Below, one piece after another: positions 7,083 to 15,795 of a stretch of 38,903 nucleotides of DNA. Position 1 is the first letter of the stretch. The number at the start of each line of letters is the position of its first letter. The notes under the pieces are model-generated. The model ran no database searches, was not told the DNA's origin, and worked only from the letters and a program-made list of their open reading frames with translations. The stretch spans positions 1 through 38,903 of the forward strand of contig JAFSTO010000041.1 in the NCBI GenBank assembly GCA_017450435.1. The letters are read 5' to 3'. The position numbers and the translations under genes were made by a program. This DNA is from Paludibacteraceae bacterium (GTDB taxonomy: Bacteria; Bacteroidota; Bacteroidia; Bacteroidales; Paludibacteraceae).

Positions 7083-7418
7083 CTAAAAATATGTTCTGAA
7101 AGTCAGCATGATGGCAGAATTGCTCTTTGGTGCGCTATAGAGGTCGCTGAATGAGCAGGCTGTCGGGCTGAACATGGCAAACCACCTCGGAGCCATACCT
7201 ATGACGCCGGGCATGTTGGCCATACTCATTCCTACATCAACCAGCAGACTGGAGGTGATAGGCGGAAGGGCAACATCGAAATACAACCTGCCTTTCCCCA
7301 CTGTGCCGCCTACTAATCCTTTATCGGTATTACCAAAGTGCGGCAATGCGATGTGGTCTGTGCATGAGACTGTCATGCTTATAACCATAAGAATGACCAA
7401 TATGAGGTTGCGTTTCAT
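7083..7418 (-). CDS. Small secreted protein of unknown function
   Basis: A 111-residue protein I do not recognise. Its first 19 residues (MKRNLILVILMVISMTVSC) form a signal-peptide-like segment with a cysteine that only weakly fits a lipobox. The C terminus IMLTFRTYF, ending in an aromatic, resembles the last strand of an outer-membrane protein, yet the protein is far too short for a normal barrel. Its start lies 89 bp inside the 3' end of the upstream glycosyltransferase gene in another frame. It may be a small envelope protein, or the fused remains of a larger outer-membrane protein. There is no functional evidence. Confidence 0.45.
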   Translation of the reverse strand: MKRNLILVILMVISMTVSCTDHIALPHFGNTDKGLVGGTVGKGRLYFDVALPPITSSLLVDVGMSMANMPGVIGMAPRWFAMFSPTACSFSDLYSAPKSNSAIMLTFRTYF

Positions 7419-8598
7419 GTTCCTTAATTTCTTCGTTCAACATCTGTTCAAACAGCTTGACTGATGCCGCGAGGCTATACTGTCTGCCGGCAAGGCGATA
7501 TTGCTCTTCCATGTAGCGGCGCTCTGTCGGATGGTCCAGCCAATAGTCAATGGCGCGGGCAAGATCTTTCGGACTACCGGGTTTGAAGAGGCTGCGTCCG
7601 TCCAAGGCAAACTGAGGTGTGGCGCTTACTTCGCTATTGGCAATCACAGGTACTAAACTCGTGGCAAACGCCTCTATACAACTGATAGCCTCGCTCTCCA
7701 TGTCAGATGCGTGTACATACAGGTCGGTCTCTAATAAGTGATTTATCAACTCGTCGCGACCTACATATACAAACTGTGGTCGGTGTTTTAATGACTTGCC
7801 TAATTCGACATAATGGTCGTACTCCGGTCCGCGACCGGCAAAAACCAACTGAATACGATCGGCGTATTTGCTATATTTAACTGCGTTGATTATCACATCC
7901 TGACGTTTCTCTTGCGATAGTCTGCCTATCATCATTATCTTGAAACACTCTTTGTCGCTTGCAATCGTCTGCTTGCGGCTGGCTGCTTTCCTCTCCCCGG
8001 CTTCCATGAACGCCTCTTGAATGCCGTTTGAAATAGGATGAATCTTTGCCGTATAGCCGCGCTCGGCAATCATTTTACCCATGAACTGAGACGGCACATG
8101 CACGTGACGTACATGGTTGTATATGTGGTCACGAAATGAGTCGTAAAACAGCTCGTTGAACCACTTTACTTTGCCCATGCTCACCGATGAAGTCATGTTC
8201 TCAGGCTGGATATGAAATGCAGCAGTTACTGGTTTGCCTGTCCTGTTGCAGTAATTGACAGCCTCAATGGAAATGCCAAACGGCACGAAGATATGCACAA
8301 TATCTGCCCAATCGCATGCTGTGTGTACAATTTTCTTGTCATTATATGCAAAGCTGAAATCATGTTTATCGCATAAAGGCTGAAAAATGGGCAGGTTGAA
8401 CTTCGTTGTGGTAAAGTCGCCGTCTGTCAATGACACGTTTTCCGCCATTCCTTCTGCATCGTCTTTTCTTGGTGTGTCCCAACATAGAACTTTTACTTGA
8501 TGACCGCGATGACGTAGCTCACCGGCAAATCGCTGAGCGGAGATTGACGTACCATTGTTGGTGGTATAAAAACTGTCAATTACAAATAGAATTTTCAT
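7330..8598 (-). CDS. Family 4 glycosyltransferase
   Basis: A 422-residue GT-B enzyme of family GT4 that would transfer a sugar from a nucleotide-sugar donor, probably to a lipid or glycan acceptor at the inner membrane. The N-terminal acceptor domain begins KILFVIDSFYTTNNGTSISAQRFAGEL, a pattern shared with diacylglycerol glucosyltransferases. The donor domain shows GRLSQEKRQD (about residues 225-234), LVFAGRGPEY, and the EX7E motif ESEAISCIE (Glu301/Glu309). The last 29 residues are atypical and overlap the next gene in another frame, so the C terminus may be a read-on extension past the ancestral stop. The acceptor is unknown; a glycolipid role is possible but inferred. Confidence 0.85.
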   Translation of the reverse strand: MKILFVIDSFYTTNNGTSISAQRFAGELRHRGHQVKVLCWDTPRKDDAEGMAENVSLTDGDFTTTKFNLPIFQPLCDKHDFSFAYNDKKIVHTACDWADIVHIFVPFGISIEAVNYCNRTGKPVTAAFHIQPENMTSSVSMGKVKWFNELFYDSFRDHIYNHVRHVHVPSQFMGKMIAERGYTAKIHPISNGIQEAFMEAGERKAASRKQTIASDKECFKIMMIGRLSQEKRQDVIINAVKYSKYADRIQLVFAGRGPEYDHYVELGKSLKHRPQFVYVGRDELINHLLETDLYVHASDMESEAISCIEAFATSLVPVIANSEVSATPQFALDGRSLFKPGSPKDLARAIDYWLDHPTERRYMEEQYRLAGRQYSLAASVKLFEQMLNEEIKEHETQPHIGHSYGYKHDSLMHRPHRIAALW

Positions 8599-8638
8599 AA
8601 ATGTGGTGTTCTGTGTATTGTTTATCCGAAAACGGCTG

Positions 8639-8646
8639 CAAAGGTA
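8639..8646 (-). promoter_or_regulatory. Possible -7 box for the leftward glycosyltransferase gene
   Basis: TACCTTTG on the - strand lies 41 bp before the glycosyltransferase start. No TTG is found at the expected -33 distance, so this is only a partial promoter match. Confidence 0.35.
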
Positions 8647-8712
8647 CTGCTAATATATGATATATTGTATTTCTAAATAGTGCACAAATTGTTCTATTTC
8701 GATGTTATTTAT

Positions 8713-8743
8713 TTGGCAATGTCAAGTAATTGTTGTATCTTTG
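8713..8743 (+). promoter_or_regulatory. Promoter of the araC-cysK-cysE unit
   Basis: TTG at 8713-8715, a 20-nt spacer and TATCTTTG at 8736-8743 match the Bacteroidota consensus. Transcription would start about 20 nt before the AraC-family ATG at 8766, so the frame open upstream of that ATG is not translated. Confidence 0.78.
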
Positions 8744-8765
8744 CAGAAAAATTGTTCTGATTCGT

Positions 8766-9665
8766 ATGAATACTCAAGAAGTTGAAAATACAATATTGAC
8801 CGATTATTCGGGTTTTAAGCGTATGAGTTTTATTTCGGGTGATACTTCTGTGGATGACATCTCCGTAATGGAAATCAATACTACACATGGACTTTTTTTC
8901 AATTATATTAAACCCGACCATTATTTTACTCCAACATACTGTTTGCAGTTTGTTGTCAAAGGGCAGCTCAATATCACTGTCAATCATCGCGATTATGTTG
9001 TTAAAGCAAATGAGGCTTTTCTGATAACGCCTGATTTTTTGGCTGAGAAACCTAAAGAAGTTAACAACTATGTGCAAATGCATGTCTTGTCATTATCGCG
9101 TAAGTTTATGCAGGAGCTTAATCCACAGTTTCCTCTGCCGCTAATCTCGTACATTTATGTTCATCCTACTTGGAAGATGACAGAGCATAAGACTCAACGT
9201 GTTCTGCATTATCTTGATCTTTTGCGTGATGTTTTGGACGATAAAGACCGTACGGCTGCTATCCATTTGGTGCGTTCGCTCTTTTATTATCTGGCGGGAA
9301 AAGAGAGCTTTACACAGCAGGCATTCGGCTCTGTTTCGCGCAGTGAAGACATTGCCGGTCGTTTTATGTTGCTTGTTGATGAGCATTGTGAGCAGCAACA
9401 TTCGCTGGACTGGTACGCTGACAAACTCAATCTAACAACCCGCTATGTGGCGAATACCGTCAAGCAAACATTGGGTATGACTGCGAGTGCTTGCATCGAG
9501 CAGGCGTTGATGCAGAGGGCAAGGACGATGCTATATACTACTTCTATGACAATTCAGGAGATAGCTGACAAGCTCGGTTTCCAAAACCAGTCGCATTTCG
9601 GCACGTTCTTCAAACGGCATGCAGGTGTGTCACCGGCGACTTTCAGAAAAAATAACGCTATATAA
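8766..9665 (+). CDS. AraC-family transcriptional regulator
   Basis: A 299-residue regulator with an N-terminal cupin-like sensing domain (YCLQFVVKGQLNITVNHRDYVVKANEAFLITPDFLAE, about residues 57-98) and a C-terminal double helix-turn-helix. The second HTH is very clear: TIQEIADKLGFQNQSHFGTFF and KRHAGVSPATFRK, near residues 263-296. ATG 8766 is the start because the promoter at 8713-8743 would place the transcript start just ahead of it. The gene ends 14 bp before cysK, so it is probably co-transcribed with cysK and cysE. It may control them or another locus; the ligand is unknown. Confidence 0.9.
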   Translation: MNTQEVENTILTDYSGFKRMSFISGDTSVDDISVMEINTTHGLFFNYIKPDHYFTPTYCLQFVVKGQLNITVNHRDYVVKANEAFLITPDFLAEKPKEVNNYVQMHVLSLSRKFMQELNPQFPLPLISYIYVHPTWKMTEHKTQRVLHYLDLLRDVLDDKDRTAAIHLVRSLFYYLAGKESFTQQAFGSVSRSEDIAGRFMLLVDEHCEQQHSLDWYADKLNLTTRYVANTVKQTLGMTASACIEQALMQRARTMLYTTSMTIQEIADKLGFQNQSHFGTFFKRHAGVSPATFRKNNAI

Positions 9666-9679
9666 AACTTTTTTTTCTT

Positions 9680-10585
9680 ATGATATACACTAAACTTACA
9701 GACATGGTAGGTAAGACTCCCATGCTGGAACTGACAGGACTTGCCGGGCAAAAGGCACGTCTTGTGCTCAAACTTGAATATTTCAACCCCGGTGGCAGTG
9801 TCAAGGACCGTATTGCTTTGGCAATGATTGAAGATGCCGAACAGCGTGGACTGCTTTTGCCGGGAGCAACTATTATTGAGCCGACAAGCGGCAACACCGG
9901 TGTGGGATTAGCATGGGTGGGAGCTGTCAGGGGCTATCGGGTCATTCTCACTATGCCCGACACCATGTCGCTTGAGCGCCGTAACCTGCTGAAGGCGTAT
10001 GGCGCACAATTGGAACTGACGCCCGGCGCTGAAGGAATGCGCGGAGCAATTGAGCGGGCTGAACAACTGAAGAATGAGATACAAGGTGCGGTCATTCTCG
10101 GACAATTTGATAACCCTGCTAATCCGGCAATGCACAGACGTACTACAGGGGAGGAGATTTGGAGTGACACAGAGGGATTGGTCGATATATTTGTGGCAGG
10201 AGCCGGTACCGGTGGAACGGTTAGCGGGGTAGGACAGGCACTAAAAGCGTACAAACAGGCGGTGCGGATTGTAGCGGTTGAGCCGGCTTCTTCACCGATG
10301 TTGTCATTCGGTCATGCGGGTAAACATAAGATTCAAGGCATAGGTGCCGGCTTTGTGCCGAATACGTATTATGCCTCGGTTGTGGACAGTGTTATGACCA
10401 TTACCGACGATGAGGCATACGATGCTGCGAGAGCATTGGCGGCAAAGCAAGGATTATTGGTCGGCATATCCTCCGGAGCTGCTTTTTGTGCAGCATATAA
10501 GTTGGCTTGTATGCCGGAGAATACAGGCAGGATGATTGTGGCTCTGCTGCCGGATACGGGAGAAAGGTATCTATCTGTGTTATAA
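9680..10585 (+). CDS. cysK: Cysteine synthase (O-acetylserine sulfhydrylase)
   Basis: A 301-residue PLP enzyme that makes cysteine from O-acetylserine and sulfide in the cytoplasm. The PLP-binding lysine is Lys42 in NPGGSVKDRIA; TSGNTGVGLA (residues 69-78) is the substrate loop, and GAGTGGTVSGVG is the PLP-phosphate loop. The IQGIGAGFVP and GISSGAA segments are typical of CysK/CysM. It is followed after 22 bp by serine acetyltransferase, whose product is its substrate; the two proteins form the cysteine synthase complex in other bacteria. The tight array with the AraC regulator suggests one operon. Confidence 0.95.
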   Translation: MIYTKLTDMVGKTPMLELTGLAGQKARLVLKLEYFNPGGSVKDRIALAMIEDAEQRGLLLPGATIIEPTSGNTGVGLAWVGAVRGYRVILTMPDTMSLERRNLLKAYGAQLELTPGAEGMRGAIERAEQLKNEIQGAVILGQFDNPANPAMHRRTTGEEIWSDTEGLVDIFVAGAGTGGTVSGVGQALKAYKQAVRIVAVEPASSPMLSFGHAGKHKIQGIGAGFVPNTYYASVVDSVMTITDDEAYDAARALAAKQGLLVGISSGAAFCAAYKLACMPENTGRMIVALLPDTGERYLSVL

Positions 10586-10607
10586 CCTCAGTTTTGTGTG
10601 AAGGCTT

Positions 10608-11381
10608 ATGAATATACCATCTCATAGTGAATTACAGAAGATAATGCGCCTAATGCGCTCTATCGTTTTTCCGGATTACTATCCTAATCGTGATTTCTCC
10701 GATCAGATACTGCGAGGTTTGCTTTATTCGCAGCTGTCAACTGTTATGTGTCGTGAATGTGGACAATCCAACAGCGAATGTATAGGTGCCGTGGCGGACG
10801 CTTTTGTGCAAGCTCTGCCTGAAATCAAACGGTTACTGCTTACTGATGTAGATGCCGCAATGCACAATGACCCCGCTGTCACAGGAAAGGCGGAAGTCAT
10901 TTTGTGTTACCCTTTTGTCACGGCTATGCTGCACCACCGCACAGCTCACTGTCTGTTGCAGCTGGGGGTGCCGCTGTTGCCGCGTATGCTCAGCGAGATG
11001 GCACATAGTGAGACGGGAATAGATATACACCCTGCGGCTACTATCGGCGAGTATTTTTGTATTGACCATGGCACAGGAGTCGTTATAGGAGAAACAGCGA
11101 TAATAGGCAATCATGTGATGCTGTATCAAGGCGTTACGCTTGGCGCAAAAAGTTTCTCATACGACAATGACGGGCGTCCGCTCAATGTGCCGAGGCATCC
11201 GGTGATTGAGGATAATGTGACAGTCTATTCTAACACCTCAATTCTCGGACGCATTTCAATCGGACATGATACAATCATAGGCGGTAATATTTGGCTCACA
11301 CACGATGTCCCGCCGCACTCGCGTGTTCTCCAACAGAAAGCCGTACAAGCCCCGAGTTTTACTTACGGAGACGGAATTTGA
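10608..11381 (+). CDS. cysE: Serine O-acetyltransferase
   Basis: A 257-residue acetyltransferase that uses acetyl-CoA and serine to make O-acetylserine, the substrate of the adjacent cysK product. An N-terminal helical domain is followed by left-handed beta-helix hexapeptide repeats from about residue 140: GIDIHPAATIGEYFCIDHGTG (catalytic His near 157), VVIGETAIIGNHVMLYQGVTLGA, then VIEDNVTVYSNTSILGRISIG. The C-terminal tail ends TYGDGI; a terminal Ile is the residue that inserts into the CysK active site in the cysteine synthase complex, so complex formation is plausible here. The cysK-cysE pairing strengthens the call. Confidence 0.94.
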   Translation: MNIPSHSELQKIMRLMRSIVFPDYYPNRDFSDQILRGLLYSQLSTVMCRECGQSNSECIGAVADAFVQALPEIKRLLLTDVDAAMHNDPAVTGKAEVILCYPFVTAMLHHRTAHCLLQLGVPLLPRMLSEMAHSETGIDIHPAATIGEYFCIDHGTGVVIGETAIIGNHVMLYQGVTLGAKSFSYDNDGRPLNVPRHPVIEDNVTVYSNTSILGRISIGHDTIIGGNIWLTHDVPPHSRVLQQKAVQAPSFTYGDGI

Positions 11382-11503
11382 TACATTCTATTTGTCCGTT
11401 ATTTGTCACTTTGTCCTTTGACAATTACCACCAGGCTGACATTTTGGCATATAAGACCTGTATGGCGCGGTAATTGAACAAAGAAAGTGAATTATTTTGC
11501 ATT

Positions 11504-12085
11504 ATGAAAGAAGAAAAAAATACAGAAGAGCTACTTGATGAACAAGTACAAGAGCAGGCTCCTGCTGAGGAGCAGACTGCCGATGAGCAGGAAACGGAGA
11601 GTCAGACACAGGCGGAAGAGCCGTCTATGAGTGCTGAAGAATTGTTGGAAAAAGCCAATGCGGAGATTGAAAACCTGCGTGATAAGAACCTGCGCATGAT
11701 GGCTGAGTTCGATAATTTCCGTCGTCGTACAGCTAAAGAAAAGTTAGAACTGCAGAAGACTGCCGGAGAACGCATATTTAAGGATATGCTTCCTCTGATT
11801 GACGACTTTGAAAGGGCAGAGAAAGCAATGTCGCAAACTGATGATATTGATGCTGTCAGACAAGGAATAGAACTTATCCATAAGAAATTTGTAGGTTTCC
11901 TTGCGGATAACGACGTTGCAGAAATACCTACTGCCGATGTGGATTTTGACACTGACAAGCACGAGGCTATTACAACCTTTGCTGCCGGTGAGGACAAAAA
12001 AGGTAAGATTATTGATTGCACACAAAAGGGTTACACTCTCGGAGAGAAGGTAATCCGTTATGCTAAAGTAGTAGTGGGAGAATAA
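11504..12085 (+). CDS. grpE: Nucleotide exchange factor GrpE
   Basis: A 193-residue co-chaperone that releases ADP from DnaK. The acidic, Gln/Glu-rich N-terminal region (about residues 1-45) is followed by the long helix ([32 protein letters not shown] split over the dimer coiled coil), the conserved GRPE-like stretch [15 protein letters not shown], and the beta domain with DKHEAI and [21 protein letters not shown] 11504 is chosen over a TTG at 11474 because it gives the usual MKEE start. dnaJ follows after 4 bp, so the two are co-transcribed; dnaK is not in the window. No clear promoter or CIRCE element is seen upstream. Confidence 0.95.
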   Translation: MKEEKNTEELLDEQVQEQAPAEEQTADEQETESQTQAEEPSMSAEELLEKANAEIENLRDKNLRMMAEFDNFRRRTAKEKLELQKTAGERIFKDMLPLIDDFERAEKAMSQTDDIDAVRQGIELIHKKFVGFLADNDVAEIPTADVDFDTDKHEAITTFAAGEDKKGKIIDCTQKGYTLGEKVIRYAKVVVGE

Positions 12086-12089
12086 TATT

Positions 12090-13262
12090 ATGGCAGAGAA
12101 AAGAGATTATTACGAGGTACTTGAAGTCTCGAAGAACGCTACTCCTGAGGAGATAAAGAAAGCGTATCGCAAGATGGCTATCAAATATCATCCGGATAAG
12201 AACCCGGGTGACAAAGTGGCGGAGGAGAAGTTCAAAGAGGCAGCAGAAGCATACGAGGTACTTAGTGATCCGCAGAAGCGTCAGACCTATGACCAATACG
12301 GTTTCGCTGGTCTCGGTGGTGCCGGCTTTGGCGGACAGACGATGGATATGTCGGATATCTTTGCTAAGTTCGGTGACTTGTTTGGCGACTTGCTGGGTGG
12401 CGGAGGCGGCGGCTTCCGTATGAACTTCAACGGACAGGAGTTTAACTTCGGCGGCGGAGGCGGCAGACGTCAACGGCGCGGCGCTGACCTGCGAATCAAG
12501 GTGAAGGTGACGCTTGAAGAGGTGGCTACAGGAGTGGACAAAAAGGTGAAGGTGAAGAAGATGGTGCCTTGTGAACATTGTCACGGTACTGGCTCTAACG
12601 ACGGACAAACAGAAACATGTCCGACATGTAAGGGCTCAGGTCGTATCCAACGTACTCGTCAGGGCATCTTCGGACTGCAAGTGGTGCAAGAACCGTGTCC
12701 GGAATGTGGCGGAGAAGGCAGAAAAATCAAGAACAAATGTCCGCATTGTGGCGGTGAAGGCGTCATCAGAGGTGAGGAGATTATATCTATACATATTCCG
12801 GCAGGTGTCGCTGAAGGTATGCAGCTTACCGTGCAAGGAAAAGGAAACGCTGCGCCGCATGGAGGAGTGCCCGGAGATTTGCTTGTGCTTATAGAAGAGG
12901 AAGAACATAAGGAACTTATACGTGACGATTGTAATCTTATCTATAACCTTCTGCTATCAGTGCCTACAGCTGCTCTTGGAGGACAAGTGGAAATACCATC
13001 TCTGCAAGGACCGGTGAAGATAACCATACCGGAAGGTACACAGCCGGGAAAAGTGCTGAGGCTTCGTGGAAAAGGACTACCGCAGATTGATGGTTATGGT
13101 AGGCAGATAATGCAGGGCGACCTGCTCGTCAATATCGGAGTGTATATCCCTGAAAAGCTTTCAAGAGACGAAAAGAAATGGTTTGAGCAATTCCAACAGT
13201 CGCCCAATGCTGCACCGGGAGCGGCGGGAAAGAAGAGCTTCTTCCAAAATCTCTTCGGATAA
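12090..13262 (+). CDS. dnaJ: Chaperone protein DnaJ
   Basis: A 390-residue Hsp40 that delivers unfolded clients to DnaK and stimulates its ATPase. The J domain is at residues 1-70 with HPD at 34-36. It is followed by a Gly/Phe-rich region (residues about 75-130, with several poly-Gly runs), the zinc domain with four CxxCxGxG motifs ([32 protein letters not shown]), and the C-terminal client-binding domains ending in FFQNLFG. It is a type I DnaJ of normal length. Four bases separate it from grpE, indicating translational coupling in a grpE-dnaJ operon. Confidence 0.97.
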   Translation: MAEKRDYYEVLEVSKNATPEEIKKAYRKMAIKYHPDKNPGDKVAEEKFKEAAEAYEVLSDPQKRQTYDQYGFAGLGGAGFGGQTMDMSDIFAKFGDLFGDLLGGGGGGFRMNFNGQEFNFGGGGGRRQRRGADLRIKVKVTLEEVATGVDKKVKVKKMVPCEHCHGTGSNDGQTETCPTCKGSGRIQRTRQGIFGLQVVQEPCPECGGEGRKIKNKCPHCGGEGVIRGEEIISIHIPAGVAEGMQLTVQGKGNAAPHGGVPGDLLVLIEEEEHKELIRDDCNLIYNLLLSVPTAALGGQVEIPSLQGPVKITIPEGTQPGKVLRLRGKGLPQIDGYGRQIMQGDLLVNIGVYIPEKLSRDEKKWFEQFQQSPNAAPGAAGKKSFFQNLFG

Positions 13263-13306
13263 CAGCCGGCAGGCGAATAGTCTTTACACATAACACCGCC
13301 TCAACA

Positions 13307-13314
13307 TACCTTTG
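13307..13314 (+). promoter_or_regulatory. -7 box (TACCTTTG) ahead of the TonB-receptor-like gene
   Basis: TACCTTTG fits the Bacteroidota -7 consensus; the -33 region (TTTA near 13283-13286) is only a partial TTG match. Its position implies that the transcript starts near 13318, which rules out the TTG at 13312 as a start codon and points to GTG 13342. Confidence 0.5.
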
Positions 13315-13341
13315 TCTCTTAACATAAATAATAACGACAAG

Positions 13342-15774
13342 GTGCTTTTCAAAAGGAGAAATAATGGTAGATTATTTGTAGTTTCACGACTATGTTTTTT
13401 GCTATGCCTTTGTGTCTGTACGGATGCAAAGGCATTGTCTTTATATGCTACTGATACCGTCAGCAGTTCCTTTTTTCGTGGCTTCTATCTGTCATCTTCG
13501 CTTACTTATTATTTGGATAATCTCAATGACTATACTGTAGGTCTTGGTGAGACGACCGGTGGCTGGGATGGGGTTGACAGAATGTTGTTTTCCGTGCAGG
13601 GCAACTCGCCTATGTGGAACAAGTATTATGTCCGCGGCTTTCGTGTTAATTCGGTCTTTGATGCGGGTTCCACGGTGTTCCGACCTAATATGAGTTCTCA
13701 TTCTCTGCGACTTAACACTGAGCGTTCAGCCTTCTTCTTTGAGCCGGACTCTGCGAGTGGCGATTATGTGATGGTGCGGGCTAATGCCGGTGGTATAGGC
13801 GGTGCAGCGGTCACATCGAGGTATCTGATTAACTTGTTTCACGCCTCGGCGTTAGAGCGCTTGGCTTATGAAACAGAACTCTCGCACCCCGAGGACGGTT
13901 CGGTTTCACCTCTGGACCCAAGGACGGCAAGGCAGCATATAATCGGCGCCGGAGAGATAGAAGGGCAATATAGTTTTGCGTGGAAGGACGGCAGGCTGTA
14001 TCGGCAGCATATCTATGCTGATTTCGGCTGGCGCTCTTTGCCGGAACTGAGCGAAAGAGGAATAGAGGGTATGTTTACCGAGCCATATTGGAAGGTGCAG
14101 GCTGATGGGGAGATTCCGTTCGTAAATATCGGACAAAAAAGAGCCGGGAACAAGCGAAAGGATGTGAGTATGTTCTATATGCTCAGTCTCTATTCGCGCG
14201 GTGCTTATGGAATGGAGAGTGGTTTAAATAAAGCGGAAGCACCGAAAAACGATAATTATTCAGCTGCTTTATATTGGACGGGGCACGACTCTCGGACACA
14301 ATGGACTGCCGGAGCAATGTGGGAGACAAACAAGACACGGCATACAGACCTCTCTTTCGCGCGCAATATCGTTGACCAGGATGGTGAGGCTTTCAGCCCG
14401 TGGATGCCTGACGGACTTACTCATGCACTGACCCTTTCTGCAACACTTAGGCACCAACTGACGCCTTGGCTATCGCTCTGTTTTGACGGAGCAAACAGTG
14501 TGGTAATGTTCTCACCTGAAAGAGAAAACTTCTCTAACAGACTCTATTGGCGCTCGATGTATGGTTCGGAAAAATACGATTTAGGCAGAATAGATTGGCG
14601 CACACATGCCTTTGCTGCCGGTCTGGCGGATAATACACTATCCTTGCATGCTGAATGGAAACCGGTAGCGTGGTTCGGATTTCATGCTTCGTTTGATGCT
14701 GCCTTTGATGCGGTGCTGCTTGGCGGAGGCAAGTCGATACTGAGAGCTAACGGACAGGCAGCGGTGGCGCTGAATTTCAAACCGTGTTCGTTCTTCGAGA
14801 TTTCACTTGATGTAGGTGACTACCGCGTACCATTCAATATGGAGACTGTGCGTTTTTTCTCGGATGACTATCTGAGCGGTACGATATACAATAATGATGG
14901 TTCTTATTCGTCAATGACCGGAGGAGCGGCGCATAAGGCGCTGAAAGACATGTGGCAACCACGGTATTTCGTGCTGGATATCCCATTCGCATTTACTTTC
15001 GGCAGACACGAGATAGCGGTCATTTCTTCGTATCGGAAATACTACGCTCAGTGGGCAGTGGAGAAAAGCGGCGAGTTATATGAAGTGACTCCGCTGCGGT
15101 CAATGGGAAGCAATGTGCTTAACAACACGCCTTATTTGGCGTCTAATCTGGTCAGATATACCTATAGTGGCAAACGTTTGTTTTTCTCTCTCTCATGGCA
15201 GAGCTATCTGATGACTGCTGCACCGGCTATGGCAAGCGGAGTGCTATCGAATGATGTGGGGGTGTTGTCGGAATGGCAGGCTGTGCCGGCTAACTGGATT
15301 GTTTCGCACAACACCAGCGGCACCTATCCGTTCGTTGGCAGGGCTAATCAAGATAAGGCGTATATTGCACGGATTGCTGCGGGATGGAATATTACTGACA
15401 ATTGGCAACTTACAGCCACTTTTAAGTTCAAGGACGGACAGCCGTTTTCTAATTATGATTACGCTTTCTCCACCGACGAAGCAGGTAATACGCAGGTCAC
15501 TATATGGAACGCACGCTCAAGGGGTATCAACCCTACCGATGGCGACTTCGGTTCACGCAAAGATGCATTCTTTAACCTTGATGCCAGCCTGAGGTACAGA
15601 GCGCTCTTTCGCAACGGGCAGACACTGACGGCTAAACTAATAGGATATAACCTCTATGACTTCGCTACAGAGCTGACCGAATATACCTTCGAGGAAAACG
15701 GCGGGCAGCATCGATATGCTATGACCCTCTGTATTCCCCGTGGGCTGATGATAGAATTGAAATATGAGTTCTAA
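13342..15774 (+). CDS. TonB-dependent-receptor-like outer-membrane protein
   Basis: A protein of about 810 residues with a signal peptide (KRRNNGRLFVVSRLCFLLCLCVC, then DAKA) and a C terminus (LMIELKYEF) typical of an outer-membrane beta-barrel. Residues about 35-160 resemble a plug region (NSPMWNKYYVRGFRVNSVFDAG), while the remainder is a succession of amphipathic strands such as DNWQLTATFKFKDGQPFSNY and DASLRYRALFRNGQTLTAKLIGYNLYD, the latter being a common last-strands motif of TonB receptors. The N-terminal carboxypeptidase-like domain common in Bacteroidota TonB receptors is missing, and no TonB box is obvious. GTG 13342 is preferred because a -7 box covers the TTG at 13312. Substrate unknown. 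It is followed after 21 bp by another barrel protein. Confidence 0.7.
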   Translation: MLFKRRNNGRLFVVSRLCFLLCLCVCTDAKALSLYATDTVSSSFFRGFYLSSSLTYYLDNLNDYTVGLGETTGGWDGVDRMLFSVQGNSPMWNKYYVRGFRVNSVFDAGSTVFRPNMSSHSLRLNTERSAFFFEPDSASGDYVMVRANAGGIGGAAVTSRYLINLFHASALERLAYETELSHPEDGSVSPLDPRTARQHIIGAGEIEGQYSFAWKDGRLYRQHIYADFGWRSLPELSERGIEGMFTEPYWKVQADGEIPFVNIGQKRAGNKRKDVSMFYMLSLYSRGAYGMESGLNKAEAPKNDNYSAALYWTGHDSRTQWTAGAMWETNKTRHTDLSFARNIVDQDGEAFSPWMPDGLTHALTLSATLRHQLTPWLSLCFDGANSVVMFSPERENFSNRLYWRSMYGSEKYDLGRIDWRTHAFAAGLADNTLSLHAEWKPVAWFGFHASFDAAFDAVLLGGGKSILRANGQAAVALNFKPCSFFEISLDVGDYRVPFNMETVRFFSDDYLSGTIYNNDGSYSSMTGGAAHKALKDMWQPRYFVLDIPFAFTFGRHEIAVISSYRKYYAQWAVEKSGELYEVTPLRSMGSNVLNNTPYLASNLVRYTYSGKRLFFSLSWQSYLMTAAPAMASGVLSNDVGVLSEWQAVPANWIVSHNTSGTYPFVGRANQDKAYIARIAAGWNITDNWQLTATFKFKDGQPFSNYDYAFSTDEAGNTQVTIWNARSRGINPTDGDFGSRKDAFFNLDASLRYRALFRNGQTLTAKLIGYNLYDFATELTEYTFEENGGQHRYAMTLCIPRGLMIELKYEF

Positions 15775-15795
15775 ACCCTTTAACATCGTTATGTG

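Noticed and set aside
11400-11503. Heat-shock element or promoter ahead of grpE
   Set aside because: No CIRCE repeat is present, and the nearest TTG/TTTTG pairs do not meet the 19-21 bp spacing or the TAnnTTTG box.
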